The notes: generated from the sequence alone by a model not told the origin. Positions 51,289 to 60,281 are shown, counted from the first letter of the stretch. The stretch is DNA of 64,000 nucleotides from Rhodospirillaceae bacterium SYSU D60007 (GCA_003574685.1 QOCQ01000017.1:1-64000), one strand, 5' to 3'. Program-made: numbers and translations.

Positions 51289-52020
51289 ATGCCCACCTTC
51301 CACCGCCGGCTGGAACGCAGCGCCATTGGCTTCGTGCTGGCCATCATCGGCGTGTCGGCGATCGGCGGCTTCGTCGAGATCGCACCGCTCTTCACCATTG
51401 ACGAAACGGTCGAGGAAGCGCGGGACATGCGCGTCTACACGCCGCTGGAGCTCGCCGGCCGCAATGTCTACATCCGCGAAGGCTGCTATGCCTGCCATTC
51501 GCAGATGATCCGCACGCTGCGCGACGAGGTCGAGCGCTACGGGCCGTTCTCACTGGCCGCCGAATCGCAATACGACCATCCCATGCTCTGGGGATCGAAG
51601 CGCACCGGTCCGGATCTGGCGCGCATCGGCGGCAAGTACTCCGACGCCTGGCATGTCGCGCACCTGATCAATCCGCGCGACGTCGTGCCGGTATCGGTGA
51701 TGCCCCGCTATGGCTGGCTGCAGCGCAATGCACTGCGGTTCGAGGACCTTGGCCGGCATCTGGCGGCGCAGCGGGCGCTCGGCGTCCCCTATAGCGAGGC
51801 GATGATCGCCAATGCCGCGGCCGATGCCCGGGGACAGGCGAATCCCGACAGCTCCGAGGCCGGTGGCGTTGCCGAGCGATACGGCAAGGCGACCAACATA
51901 CGGGTGTTCGACGGCGATCCCGGCCGCCTGACGGAAATGGATGCGCTTGTCGCCTATCTGCAGGTGCTGGGCCGTCTGACCGATGCCGCCCACAAGCCCG
52001 TGCCGGCAGCCGGGAAGTAG
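51289..52020 (+). CDS. ccoO: cbb3-type cytochrome c oxidase subunit II
   Basis: A membrane-anchored mono-heme cytochrome c subunit, 243 residues. One N-terminal membrane helix (IGFVLAIIGVSAIGGFVEIAP) is followed by the heme motif CYACH in REGCYACHSQMIR; axial Met is likely in VSVMPRYGWL. It follows ccoN directly and precedes ccoQ by 3 bases. Confidence 0.95.
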   Translation: MPTFHRRLERSAIGFVLAIIGVSAIGGFVEIAPLFTIDETVEEARDMRVYTPLELAGRNVYIREGCYACHSQMIRTLRDEVERYGPFSLAAESQYDHPMLWGSKRTGPDLARIGGKYSDAWHVAHLINPRDVVPVSVMPRYGWLQRNALRFEDLGRHLAAQRALGVPYSEAMIANAAADARGQANPDSSEAGGVAERYGKATNIRVFDGDPGRLTEMDALVAYLQVLGRLTDAAHKPVPAAGK

Positions 52021-52023
52021 ACG

Positions 52024-52194
52024 ATGGACGTCGACCATGATTCGCTGGTCGCCTTCGCCAAGAGCTGGGGGCTGTTCTACCTGATCGCACTGGCTGCGGG
52101 CGTGCTGGTTTATGTGTTCTGGCCCTCGAACCGCAAACGCTTCGACCGTGCCAAGAAGAGCATCCTCGACAAGGACGATCGGCCGGGGGAATAG
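52024..52194 (+). CDS. ccoQ: cbb3-type oxidase subunit CcoQ/FixQ
   Basis: A 56-residue single-helix protein: a short acidic start (MDVDHDSLVAFAKSWGLFY), a membrane helix (LIALAAGVLVYVFW) and a charged tail (PSNRKRFDRAKKSILDKDD). Size, topology and position between ccoO and ccoP identify it as CcoQ, which helps stabilise the oxidase complex. ATG 52024 is 3 bases after the ccoO stop; the next gene starts 3 bases after its stop. Confidence 0.93.
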   Translation: MDVDHDSLVAFAKSWGLFYLIALAAGVLVYVFWPSNRKRFDRAKKSILDKDDRPGE

Positions 52195-52197
52195 ACG

Positions 52198-53073
52198 ATG
52201 GAACTGGGAGAACGCGATCCGGTTACCGGCCGGCACACCACCGGCCACGAATGGAACGGCATCGAGGAGCTGGAAACGCCGGTGCCGCGCGTCGTTCTGT
52301 TCTTCCTGGCCGCCACCACCCTGTTCGCCATCGGCTACTGGATCCTGATGCCGGCCTGGCCTCTGGGGGTGAGCTATACGAAGGGTCTGCTCGGCTTTGA
52401 CCAGCGCGAGGTCGTCACACGGCAGGTAAGGGACGCCGCGTTTGCCCGGGCCGCATGGACCGACAGGATCGCGCGCGCAAGCTTCGAAGAGATTGCGGCC
52501 GACCCGACGCTGATGCGTCATGTGCGCGAGGCCGGCCGCACGCTCTTTGCTGACAATTGCGCCGTCTGCCATGGCGTGAAGGGCACCGGCGGTCCCGGTT
52601 TTCCCAATCTCGCCGCAGGCGCCTGGCTGTGGGGCGGTGATCCCGCGACCATTGCCGAGACAATCCGCATCGGCATCAACTCCACCCACGAAGGCACGCG
52701 TGTCTCGCAGATGATGGCCTTCGGCCGCGACGGTGTCCTGACGGGACAGCAGGTGCTGAACGTCGGGGCGTATGTGCGTTCGCTCTCCGGACAATCGCTC
52801 AGCGAGGCAGAGCGCGGCCGGCTTGCCGCCGGCAAGGAGGTCTTCGCCGCCAACTGCGTTGTCTGCCATGGCGATAACGGCAAGGGTAAGCACGACGTTG
52901 GTGCACCGGATCTGACCGATCAGTTCTGGATCTATGGCGGCGACGTCCAGTCGGTTCACACCACCATCTACGGCGGCCGGCAGGGATACATGCCGCACTG
53001 GCAGGACCGCCTGTCGCCGGTCGAGACCAAGCTGCTCACGCTCTACGTCCTTACGCTTGGAGACAGGCAATGA
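52198..53073 (+). CDS. ccoP: cbb3-type cytochrome c oxidase subunit III
   Basis: The di-heme cytochrome c subunit, 291 residues. A membrane helix (VVLFFLAATTLFAIGYWILMP) is followed by two heme motifs, CAVCH and CVVCH. The N-terminal stretch GRHTTGHEWNGIEELETP is typical of CcoP. It passes electrons from soluble cytochrome c to CcoO. It overlaps the next small gene by 4 bases. Confidence 0.95.
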   Translation: MELGERDPVTGRHTTGHEWNGIEELETPVPRVVLFFLAATTLFAIGYWILMPAWPLGVSYTKGLLGFDQREVVTRQVRDAAFARAAWTDRIARASFEEIAADPTLMRHVREAGRTLFADNCAVCHGVKGTGGPGFPNLAAGAWLWGGDPATIAETIRIGINSTHEGTRVSQMMAFGRDGVLTGQQVLNVGAYVRSLSGQSLSEAERGRLAAGKEVFAANCVVCHGDNGKGKHDVGAPDLTDQFWIYGGDVQSVHTTIYGGRQGYMPHWQDRLSPVETKLLTLYVLTLGDRQ

Positions 53074-53273
53074 GCGCGGAGGAAAGCCGGCACGGCCGTC
53101 GCATCAACTGGCGCGTGCTCGGTCTGACCATCGCTGGTGCGGCAGTCGCGCTGTTCATCGCGGCCAATGCGCACCTCGTCTACGTGGCGCTGGCGACGCA
53201 ACCCGATTGCGTGCCGCACGCGAAATCGCCCGGCAAGGACGGCAGCTTCCGCGCCGCGCGGTCGGCCTGCTGA
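53070..53273 (+). CDS. Unknown single-helix membrane peptide in the cco operon
   Basis: A 67-residue protein with one membrane helix (VLGLTIAGAAVALFIAANAHLVYVAL) and a short tail with two cysteines. ATG 53070 overlaps the ccoP stop (ATGA), so it is part of the oxidase operon. It sits where ccoG and ccoH are normally found; both are absent. It could be a reduced stand-in for the single-helix protein CcoH, which is much longer in known cases, or an unrelated small subunit. No family recognised. Confidence 0.75.
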   Translation: MSAEESRHGRRINWRVLGLTIAGAAVALFIAANAHLVYVALATQPDCVPHAKSPGKDGSFRAARSAC

Positions 53274-53285
53274 GGGAAGGGGCAG

Positions 53286-54071
53286 ATGGGATCGATGGAC
53301 ACGGCCGATACCGCCCCGCTGCCCCTCGCGGCACAGCGGCAGCGCAACCTTCCCGTCGGCGCAGCCCTCACGTGGCTGGGCCTGGGCTGGCACGATCTCT
53401 GGCGCAATCCGCTGCCGAGCCTTGCCTACGGGTTTCTGGTCTTCATCGTTTCGCTCGCCATCGTGTCGGGGCTGCTCAGCCTGCAGCTGGACTACATCCT
53501 GTTCCCGGCACTGGCCGGCTTCATGGTGGTCGGACCGCTGGTCGCCATCGGCCTCTACCAGAAAAGCCGTGACATCGAGGCGGGCCGGCCCACGAGTCTC
53601 GCGCGCATGATCTTCGTGAAGGCGGATTCGGGCGCACAGGTGTGGTTCACCGGCGCGATCCTGGGCCTGCTGATGCTGGCCTGGATGCGGGCGGCCGTGA
53701 TCATCTATGCATTGTTCTTCGGGCTCAGGCCTTTCCCCGGCATCGATGGCATTGTCGCCATGCTGCTGACCACGCCACAAGGCTGGGGAATGCTGCTGGT
53801 CGGCACGGTCGTCGGCGGCCTGTTCGCGGCCTTCTCCTTTGCCGTCAGCACCTTCGCCATCCCCATGCTGCTCGACCGGCGGATGGACGCCTTCACCGCC
53901 ATGGGCACCAGCATCTCGCTGGTCTGGAACAACCTGCCCGTCATGCTCGCGTGGGGTGCCATCGTGCTGGTACTTTCCCTCGTCAGCCTGGCCACGGGAT
54001 TGCTCGGGATGATCGTGGTGTTCCCGCTGCTCGGCCATGCGACGTGGCACAGCTACCGGGCGATCGGATGA
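53286..54071 (+). CDS. DUF2189 membrane protein
   Basis: A 261-residue integral membrane protein of the DUF2189 family, with about six hydrophobic segments (LVFIVSLAIVSGLLSLQLDYI, LAGFMVVGPLVAIGLYQ, LLLVGTVVGGLFAAFSFAVSTFAIPML, LVLSLVSLATGLLGMIVVF as regions). Family stretch: LDRRMDAFTAMGTS. Function unknown. Its last four bases overlap ccoI and its start is 12 bases after the 67-residue gene, so it belongs to the oxidase operon and may assist assembly. Confidence 0.85.
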   Translation: MGSMDTADTAPLPLAAQRQRNLPVGAALTWLGLGWHDLWRNPLPSLAYGFLVFIVSLAIVSGLLSLQLDYILFPALAGFMVVGPLVAIGLYQKSRDIEAGRPTSLARMIFVKADSGAQVWFTGAILGLLMLAWMRAAVIIYALFFGLRPFPGIDGIVAMLLTTPQGWGMLLVGTVVGGLFAAFSFAVSTFAIPMLLDRRMDAFTAMGTSISLVWNNLPVMLAWGAIVLVLSLVSLATGLLGMIVVFPLLGHATWHSYRAIG

Positions 54072-56308
54072 GCACCGACACGCCCGCGAACGATCTTGCC
54101 GTCCGGGAGGAACTGCGCCTCGCGAGCCGGGCACTGGGGCAGGGGCTGTACCAGACGGAGCTGTCCGTGCCGGGCGTGCACTGCGCCGGCTGCATCCGCG
54201 CCGTCGAGAATGGCCTGATCCAGCTTCCCGGCATCGAGCATGTTCGTGTGAACCTTTCGACGAAACGCGCCAGCGTGAGGTGGCGCGGCGCCACGCCGCC
54301 CGACCTGTTGCAGGCGCTGGAACGGCTTGGCTTTCCGGGTCACCTGTCAGAAGCGGAGGATGGGCGGAAGGATCCTGAGCTGGGACGTTTGATCCGGGCC
54401 CTGGCCGTTGCCGGCTTTGCGGCCATGAACATCATGCTGCTGTCGGTGTCGGTCTGGTCGGGCGCCGACGCCGCCACCCGCCAGGCCTTCCACTGGATCT
54501 CGGCCGCGCTGGCGCTGCCCAGCCTGCTCTATTCCGGTCGCATCTTTTTCCTTTCGGCGTGGTCGGCCCTGCGTCACGGCCGCACCAACATGGACGTGCC
54601 GATCTCGGTGGGTGTCTGCCTCGCCTTTGCCCTCAGCCTGTACGACACCGTCCACAACGAGCCGCATGCCTATTTCGATGCCGCTGCCTCGCTGATCTTC
54701 TTTCTGCTGATCGGCCGCACGCTCGATCATCTGATGCGCGAACGGGCGAGAGCCGTCGTGCGCGGTCTGGTTCGCCTTGCGCCGCGCGGGGCAACGGTGC
54801 TGCGCGACGATGGCCGCCGCGACTATTTGCCGCTCGGCGAGATCGAGCCGGGCATGCGGCTGGCGCTTGCCGCGGGCGATCGCATTCCGGTCGATGGTGT
54901 GATCGAAAGCGGCGTTTCCGATCTCGACTGCGCCATCGCCACCGGCGAAAGCGCCCCGCAGCAAGTGCAGGCGGGATCCGTCGTGCGCGCCGGCACGCTG
55001 AACCTGTCGGGGCCGTTGACCATCATCGCCTCGGTGCGCGCGGAAGCGTCATTCCTGGCGGAGATGGTGCGTCTCATGGAGGCCGCCGAGAACGGCCGCG
55101 CCCGCTATCGCCGTCTCGCCGACCGCGCGGCAAGGCTTTATTCGCCGGTCGTGCATGCTGCGGCGTTCATGACGTGCCTCGGCTGGATGGTCGCGAGCGG
55201 CGACTGGCACCGCGCGATCACTGTTGCCATCGCGGTGTTGATCATCACCTGCCCCTGTGCGCTGGGACTGGCGGTGCCGATCGTGCAGGTGGTGGCGGCG
55301 CGGCGCCTGTTCGAGAACGGCATCATGGTCAGGGACGGCTCCGCCTTCGAGCGCCTGACCGAGATCGACACGGTAGTGTTCGACAAGACCGGCACGCTGA
55401 CGCTGGGCAAGCCGCGCCTGCTGAATGCTGATGCGATCGCGCCCGAAACCCTGTCGATTGCCGCGGCGATCGCTGAGCGCTCCAGCCATCCGCTGTCGCG
55501 GGCGATCGCTGCGTCCCGGCCCGGCGCCGATGCGGCGCTGTCGGATGTCCGCGAATACCCCGGCCTTGGCATAGAGGCATGGCTGGAGGGAAGCCTCTAC
55601 CGTCTCGGGCGCGCCGGATGGGCGCTTGGCGAAAGCGGCGAAACGAGCGAATCCGCGACAGTGCTCAGCAGCGACGGCAGGCTGGCGGCGCGCTTTTCCT
55701 TCGCTGACGCGGAGCGTCCGCAGGCCCGCGCCGCCATCGACAACTTGCGCGTACACGGCCTCCGGCTGGAGGTCCTCTCCGGCGATACTCCCGCGGCGGC
55801 GCAGGCAACCGCGTCCAGCCTGGGCATCGACAACGTGGCGGGTGGCCTCTTGCCGGCGCAGAAGCTGGGGCACCTTGACGCGCTCGCCGCGCAGGGCCGC
55901 CGCGTCCTGATGGTTGGCGATGGTCTCAACGACGCGCCGGCGCTGGTCGCCGCCCACGTCTCGATGGCGCCGGCCAGCGCGGCCGACATCGGACGCAACG
56001 CCGCCGACTTTGTGTTCCTGCGGGATGGCCTCGACGCCGTGCCGGTGGCACTAGGCGTCTCGCGCGCAGCCGGCCGGCTGGTGCGGCAGAACTTCGCCTT
56101 GGCGATCGCCTACAACGCCATTGCCTTGCCGATCGCCATTGCCGGCTACGTGACGCCGCTGATCGCGGCGCTCGCCATGTCGCTGTCGTCCGTCATCGTC
56201 GTTGCCAATGCGCTGCGGCTGGGATCGGGACGGCTGCGCGCCCGCGGCGCCTCGTCTTCGCGCGCCCGTGCCGGCGATTTCAGACCGGCGCTGGAGTCGG
56301 GCCGATGA
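54068..56308 (+). CDS. ccoI: Copper-translocating P-type ATPase CcoI/FixI
   Basis: Moves copper across the inner membrane for the CuB site of cbb3 oxidase. The 746-residue product has an N-terminal heavy-metal domain with GVHCAGC (near residue 36), about eight membrane segments, the metal site CPCALG in ITCPCALGLAVP, the phosphorylation motif DKTGTLT and the hinge GDGLNDAPAL. ATG 54068 overlaps the DUF2189 stop, and ccoS overlaps its end, so the genes are translated as a chain. Confidence 0.93.
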   Translation: MSTDTPANDLAVREELRLASRALGQGLYQTELSVPGVHCAGCIRAVENGLIQLPGIEHVRVNLSTKRASVRWRGATPPDLLQALERLGFPGHLSEAEDGRKDPELGRLIRALAVAGFAAMNIMLLSVSVWSGADAATRQAFHWISAALALPSLLYSGRIFFLSAWSALRHGRTNMDVPISVGVCLAFALSLYDTVHNEPHAYFDAAASLIFFLLIGRTLDHLMRERARAVVRGLVRLAPRGATVLRDDGRRDYLPLGEIEPGMRLALAAGDRIPVDGVIESGVSDLDCAIATGESAPQQVQAGSVVRAGTLNLSGPLTIIASVRAEASFLAEMVRLMEAAENGRARYRRLADRAARLYSPVVHAAAFMTCLGWMVASGDWHRAITVAIAVLIITCPCALGLAVPIVQVVAARRLFENGIMVRDGSAFERLTEIDTVVFDKTGTLTLGKPRLLNADAIAPETLSIAAAIAERSSHPLSRAIAASRPGADAALSDVREYPGLGIEAWLEGSLYRLGRAGWALGESGETSESATVLSSDGRLAARFSFADAERPQARAAIDNLRVHGLRLEVLSGDTPAAAQATASSLGIDNVAGGLLPAQKLGHLDALAAQGRRVLMVGDGLNDAPALVAAHVSMAPASAADIGRNAADFVFLRDGLDAVPVALGVSRAAGRLVRQNFALAIAYNAIALPIAIAGYVTPLIAALAMSLSSVIVVANALRLGSGRLRARGASSSRARAGDFRPALESGR

Positions 56309-56505
56309 GCAGCCTCGTCTTCCTCATCCCACTGGCGCTTGTTCTGGGTGGCGCGGCGCTGGCCGCCTTCTTCTGGTCGTTGCGCAACGGGCAGTACGAC
56401 GATCTGCAGGGCGCGGCGGAGCGCATCTTCCTCGATCCTGATGCGGACCGTGCCGGTGCCGGCTTCCGTGATACCGGACCGGCTGATCCGTCGCGGCCCG
56501 GCTGA
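56305..56505 (+). CDS. ccoS: cbb3 oxidase maturation protein CcoS
   Basis: A 66-residue single-helix protein (LVFLIPLALVLGGAALAAFFWSLRNGQYDDLQG as a region) with the CcoS hallmark W-x2-R-x-G-Q-Y-D-D-L. CcoS is needed to place heme and copper in the oxidase. It overlaps ccoI by 4 bases and closes the operon; a weak hairpin follows. Confidence 0.92.
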   Translation: MSSLVFLIPLALVLGGAALAAFFWSLRNGQYDDLQGAAERIFLDPDADRAGAGFRDTGPADPSRPG

Positions 56506-56554
56506 AACCGTCTGACTTCCAGTGCGTTTCCCCGCTGCAACGCAGAGGGCTGAA

Positions 56555-56567
56555 GCACGGCGCGTGC
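56555..56567 (+). terminator. Weak hairpin after ccoS
   Basis: GCACG (56555-56559) pairs with CGTGC (56563-56567) across GCG, followed by TTGTGTG. A small stem with a poor T-run, so termination is uncertain. Confidence 0.3.
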
Positions 56568-56683
56568 TTGTGTGCGGCGGCCTTGAGTTCGACGATGACG
56601 GCCAGCTCCGGCCATGGCTGCGGCACAGATCTGCCTAGTGTCGGGCCCGGCCAGCAGCGATCGGGTCCGCCGCTCGCGCGGAT

Positions 56684-57739
56684 TTATCCGGCCGGGCCCT
56701 GCGGCAACGGATCGGCCGCGATGAGCTGCTCGTAGATCGCGATGTAGTCGCTCGCCATGCGCCGGCTGGTAAAGCGCCGCTCGAAACATTGTCGAACCGC
56801 CGCACGATCGAGGCGCAGCAGATCCGGCATGAGGGCGACCGCCTCATCGACTGTTTGCGTGACCATCCCGGAGACACGGTGGTCGATCACCTCGGCGACG
56901 GAACCAGCCTCGAATGCCAGGACTGGTGTGCCGCAAGCCATCGCTTCGATCATTACCAGGCCGAACGGTTCGGGCCAGGATATTGGAAACAACAATGCCG
57001 CAGCTTCGCCAAGAAACGTCTCTTTTGCATCGTCGCCGATTTCGCCGATGAACTCGACTCCCGGCAGTTTCAGCAGAGGTTCGATGTTGTCGCGGAAGTA
57101 TTCCTGATCGACGACATCCACCTTGGCTGCCAGCTTGATTGGCATGCCCGCTCGCCGTGCGATCTCGATGGCCACGTCGGCGCACTTCTCAGGGGCTATG
57201 CGCCCGAGGAACGCGAGGTAGCCACCCGTTCTGCCAAGGACAGGCTTGTACAGGTCAGCCGGCAGGCCATGGTAGACGGTGGCAATGAAATTTGCCTCTG
57301 GCACAGGCAGGCGCTGCGCATTGGAAATCGAGACCAGCTTGAGCTCGGGAAAGGCACGATAAAGGACGGACAGATCGGGCAGATCCTGCCGTCCATGCAG
57401 GGTCGTAAGAACCCGCCCGGCATGGGGACGCATCACCGGATAGTGCAGCGCATCGAAATGGAAATGAAGGACATCGAACTGTTCCTGCTCGCGCTGCAGG
57501 CGATCCAGCAGCACCATATAGTGGGGCACCGGGTCTACCGCTTCGTGGCTGAGCCGGACCGCCTCCGGCACCACGGGGACGAGATCGGCCGTCGTGATCG
57601 AGGTACCGGTGGCGAACAGCGTCACGTCATGCCCCAGGGCGACCAGCTCCTCAGTGAGATACGAGACAATCCGTTCGGTCCCTCCATACTGACGTGGCGG
57701 GACATCCTCCATGATCGGAGCGATCTGGGCGATGCGCAT
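56684..57739 (-). CDS. Glycosyltransferase family 4
   Basis: A 351-residue GT-B glycosyltransferase. The N-terminal half has MRIAQIAPIMEDVPPRQYGGTERIVSYL (residues about 1-28) with the glycine loop, and DVLHFHFDALHYPV. The C-terminal half has the donor-binding E-x7-E motif in EPFGLVMIEAMACGTPVLAFEAGSVAEVI (about residues 268-296). Sugar donor and acceptor are unknown. It runs leftward from beside the tRNA gene and has no partner gene in the window. Confidence 0.9.
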   Translation of the reverse strand: MRIAQIAPIMEDVPPRQYGGTERIVSYLTEELVALGHDVTLFATGTSITTADLVPVVPEAVRLSHEAVDPVPHYMVLLDRLQREQEQFDVLHFHFDALHYPVMRPHAGRVLTTLHGRQDLPDLSVLYRAFPELKLVSISNAQRLPVPEANFIATVYHGLPADLYKPVLGRTGGYLAFLGRIAPEKCADVAIEIARRAGMPIKLAAKVDVVDQEYFRDNIEPLLKLPGVEFIGEIGDDAKETFLGEAAALLFPISWPEPFGLVMIEAMACGTPVLAFEAGSVAEVIDHRVSGMVTQTVDEAVALMPDLLRLDRAAVRQCFERRFTSRRMASDYIAIYEQLIAADPLPQGPAG

Positions 57740-57836
57740 GGTGCTCTCACCAACGGCGCGCTCCCGTGGCGGTTCCGGGCAGCCCGAACGCTACCGGAAT
57801 CCGAACCGCGTGATTGCAGTCGCTGCAGAAGGAAGC

Positions 57837-57913
<77 letters not shown>

Positions 57914-58056
57914 CGCGCCATGGAGCGGACCTGTGGTCCGACGGCGCGGACCATACTGGATCGGTCCCGGCGGGGCAACCATGCGCTGGCGGCGTGGCGT
58001 CGCCCGGCGCGGCGGGCTAGCGTGCCGGCGTTCGCGGACGGTGAGCGGGGAAGGCG

Positions 58057-58866
58057 ATGAGCGACAGCTTCGTCAGCATCGAGAAGGGGTTGGGGCCGCA
58101 GGGCCGCGTCGCGGTCGTGCGCTTCGACCGTGGCGACCATATCAACGCGCTGTCGATGGCCGCCATCCGCCAGCTCACCGATGCGGCGCGCAGCTTCGAG
58201 GACGATATCGATACTTCGGTCGTGGTGCTGACCGGCTCGGCCCGCGCCTTCTCCGCCGGTTTCGACCTGAAGGAGCCGGCGGGCAAGGCGCGTGGCGCGC
58301 TGCCGCTGGGTCAGCAGCGCGTGGCGCTGCGCAACGGGCCGCGGCTGGCGCGCGCCTGGTACGAGATGGACCAGGTGACGATCTGCGCCATCGAGGGGCA
58401 CTGCATCGGCGGCGGTGTGGCGCTGGCCGTCGCGCTCGACTTCCGCTTCTGCGGCCGCAGCGCGCATTTTCGCGTGCCGGAGGTCGAGCTGGGCATGAAC
58501 ATGACCTGGGGCTCCGTGCCGCGCATGCTGCAGCTCATGGGGCCGGCGCGTACCAAGCAGGCCGTGATCCTGGCTTCCGACCGGATCCCGGCATCCGAGG
58601 CGCTGGAGTGGGGGCTGGTCGAGAACGTGGTCGACGACGGCCAGGCCTTCGCTGCCGCCATGGCGTTCGCCGAGCGGATTGCACAGCAGCCGCCGATCCC
58701 GGTGCAGATGACCAAGCAGACCGTGAACCGGCTGGCCGGCGCGCTCGACGATCTGGCGAGCCAGATGGAGATGGACCAGTACGCGCTCGCCACCTCGAGC
58801 GAGGATCACCGCGAAGGCATCGAGGCGTTCGCGGCCAAGCGTCGGCCGGTGTTCAAGGGGCGATAG
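58057..58866 (+). CDS. Enoyl-CoA hydratase/isomerase family protein
   Basis: A 269-residue crotonase-fold enzyme. The oxyanion-hole segment is LTGSARAFSAGFDLKE (near residue 52), and IEGHCIGGGVALAVALDF plus VPEVELGMNMTWGS form the second part of the site; one Glu (in VPEVELG) is present, while the second usual acidic residue is not obvious. It may therefore act as an isomerase or hydrolase rather than a classic hydratase. GGGGAAGG precedes ATG 58057. It converges on the DUF1289 gene with a 6-base gap. Confidence 0.88.
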   Translation: MSDSFVSIEKGLGPQGRVAVVRFDRGDHINALSMAAIRQLTDAARSFEDDIDTSVVVLTGSARAFSAGFDLKEPAGKARGALPLGQQRVALRNGPRLARAWYEMDQVTICAIEGHCIGGGVALAVALDFRFCGRSAHFRVPEVELGMNMTWGSVPRMLQLMGPARTKQAVILASDRIPASEALEWGLVENVVDDGQAFAAAMAFAERIAQQPPIPVQMTKQTVNRLAGALDDLASQMEMDQYALATSSEDHREGIEAFAAKRRPVFKGR

Positions 58867-58872
58867 GGCGGG

Positions 58873-59070
58873 CTACTGATCCGGCAGCTTGCGGCCGGGC
58901 AGGGCGTCGAGCACGGCCAGGCGCTGTTCGTCGTTCATCACCACCCAGCGGGAGATCTCGTCCAGCGTGCGCTTGCAGCCCCGACAGAGGCCGCTCTGCG
59001 GGTCGATGACGCAGACCGCGATGCAGGGCGACACGATGGGGCGGCGCGGGACGTCAGGCAGATGTGTCAA
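58873..59070 (-). CDS. DUF1289 small cysteine-rich protein
   Basis: A 65-residue DUF1289 protein with four cysteines arranged SPCIAVCVIDPQSGLCRGCKR, which may bind iron-sulfur or zinc. The family's trailing stretch LDEISRWVVMNDEQRLAVL is present. Its start overlaps the phaR stop by 4 bases, so it is co-transcribed with phaR. Confidence 0.88.
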   Translation of the reverse strand: MTHLPDVPRRPIVSPCIAVCVIDPQSGLCRGCKRTLDEISRWVVMNDEQRLAVLDALPGRKLPDQ

Positions 59071-59750
59071 CCTTCTCGGCGCGAGATGGTGGTGAGCTGC
59101 GCCTGTAGCTCCTCGAGCTTGCGGCGCAGCTCGTCGATGGCCTGGGAATCGCCGTTGTCACGGGCATTGCCAGGCGGCGGCGCCACAGGCGCGACCGGCG
59201 GTGTCGTGGCATCGCGCGGGGCGGGCGGGGCGGAGCTTGCCGCATCAGGCGCCACCCCCTGGCCCATGCCCGGCATCGCGGCCATGAAGGGATTGAACAT
59301 CTTCATGGCCTGCTCGAACATCGCCATGCTCTGGCGGGTCTGCTGCTCCATCTGCGCGAACGGATTGAAGCCGAACGCGCCCTGCATGGCCTTGCGCATC
59401 TGCTCCTGGTTCTTGGCGAAGCTCTGCATCGCCATCTCCAGGTATTGTGGCACCAGACCCTGCAAATTGTCCCCGTAGAAGCCGATTAACTGCCGCAGGA
59501 AGGAAATCGGCAGCAGGTTCTGGCCCTTGCCCTCCTCCTCGAAGATGATCTGCGTCAGGACCGACCGCGTGATGTCCTCGCCGCTCTTGGCGTCGTAGAC
59601 CACGAAATCGGTCTTTTCTTTCACCATCTGTGCCAGATGGTCGAGCGTCACATACATCGACGTCGAGGTATTGTAGAGGCGCCGGTTGGCGTACTTCTTG
59701 ATCACCACCGGCGCGGCTTTGGCGCCCGGCGTTATCTCCGCTGCGGCCAT
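59067..59750 (-). CDS. phaR: Polyhydroxyalkanoate synthesis repressor PhaR
   Basis: A DNA- and granule-binding repressor of PHA genes. The 227-residue product has the N-terminal PHB/PHA accumulation regulator domain (VIKKYANRRLYNTSTSMYVTL, VVYDAKSGEDITRSVL, ISFLRQLIGFYGD), then a Met/Gln-rich amphipathic region (FAQMEQQTRQSMAMFEQAMKMF) and a C-terminal coiled coil. ATG 59750 gives the family start. It diverges from the PHA synthase pair, its likely target, across 165 bases. Confidence 0.93.
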   Translation of the reverse strand: MAAAEITPGAKAAPVVIKKYANRRLYNTSTSMYVTLDHLAQMVKEKTDFVVYDAKSGEDITRSVLTQIIFEEEGKGQNLLPISFLRQLIGFYGDNLQGLVPQYLEMAMQSFAKNQEQMRKAMQGAFGFNPFAQMEQQTRQSMAMFEQAMKMFNPFMAAMPGMGQGVAPDAASSAPPAPRDATTPPVAPVAPPPGNARDNGDSQAIDELRRKLEELQAQLTTISRREG

Positions 59751-59902
59751 GTCCAGCCTCGCATCATTTGCCCGATGCGGCGCTGCATCTAGTGCGCCGC
59801 ACAAGGCAGAAATCTAGCGAGCGTCATGGCCATCCACAAGTGGTGTGTGCGCTGCGACAAGCCGCCGGCGGGAATGCATGCTGCGCAGCATGGTTCTCGC
59901 GC

Positions 59903-59908
59903 TATAGT
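59903..59908 (+). promoter_or_regulatory. Possible -10 element just before the PHA accessory gene
   Basis: TATAGT ends 7 bases before ATG 59916, so a transcript starting the usual 6-7 bases further on would begin at or next to the start codon and be leaderless. No clear -35 is visible and no ribosome-binding stretch precedes this ATG. PhaR may bind here; no operator is recognised. Confidence 0.35.
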
Positions 59909-59915
59909 CGGTGCC

Positions 59916-60281
59916 ATGGCCAACGACACCGAGACCGACTACGACGCCCTGGCTCGCCGCTATCTCGATCTATGGCAGAGCCAGCTCTCGGCGCTGTCGT
60001 CGGACCGGCAGCTCACCGAAACGATGGCGCGGCTGCTGGCCACGACCAACGCCAGCATGGCCGCTGCCTTCGAAACCGCGCGCAGGGCGCACGCCGATGC
60101 CCGACATGCCAATGACGCTGCGGCAGGGACCACGACCCCTGCCGCTGCACCTGACGACCGCGCTGCTGAGCTGGGGGAGCTGCGAGCTCGGCTTGACGCT
60201 CTCGAACGGCGCATCGCCGAGCTCGAAGCCCGACCCAAGCCTCGCCGCCGCGCCGCCAAGCCTGCTGACCCCGCCACCTGA
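59916..60281 (+). CDS. Small coiled-coil protein upstream of PHA synthase
   Basis: A 121-residue protein, family not recognised. The first half (TDYDALARRYLDLWQSQLSALSSDRQLTETMARLL as a region) resembles the helical subunits PhaE or class IV PhaR that partner PHA synthases. After an Ala/Thr/Pro linker, a coiled coil follows (ELGELRARLDALERRIAEL), then a basic tail. ATG 59916 is chosen; upstream in-frame residues look non-coding. Its 3' end overlaps the next gene's probable N-terminus in another frame. It is likely a synthase subunit or phasin. Confidence 0.7.
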   Translation: MANDTETDYDALARRYLDLWQSQLSALSSDRQLTETMARLLATTNASMAAAFETARRAHADARHANDAAAGTTTPAAAPDDRAAELGELRARLDALERRIAELEARPKPRRRAAKPADPAT

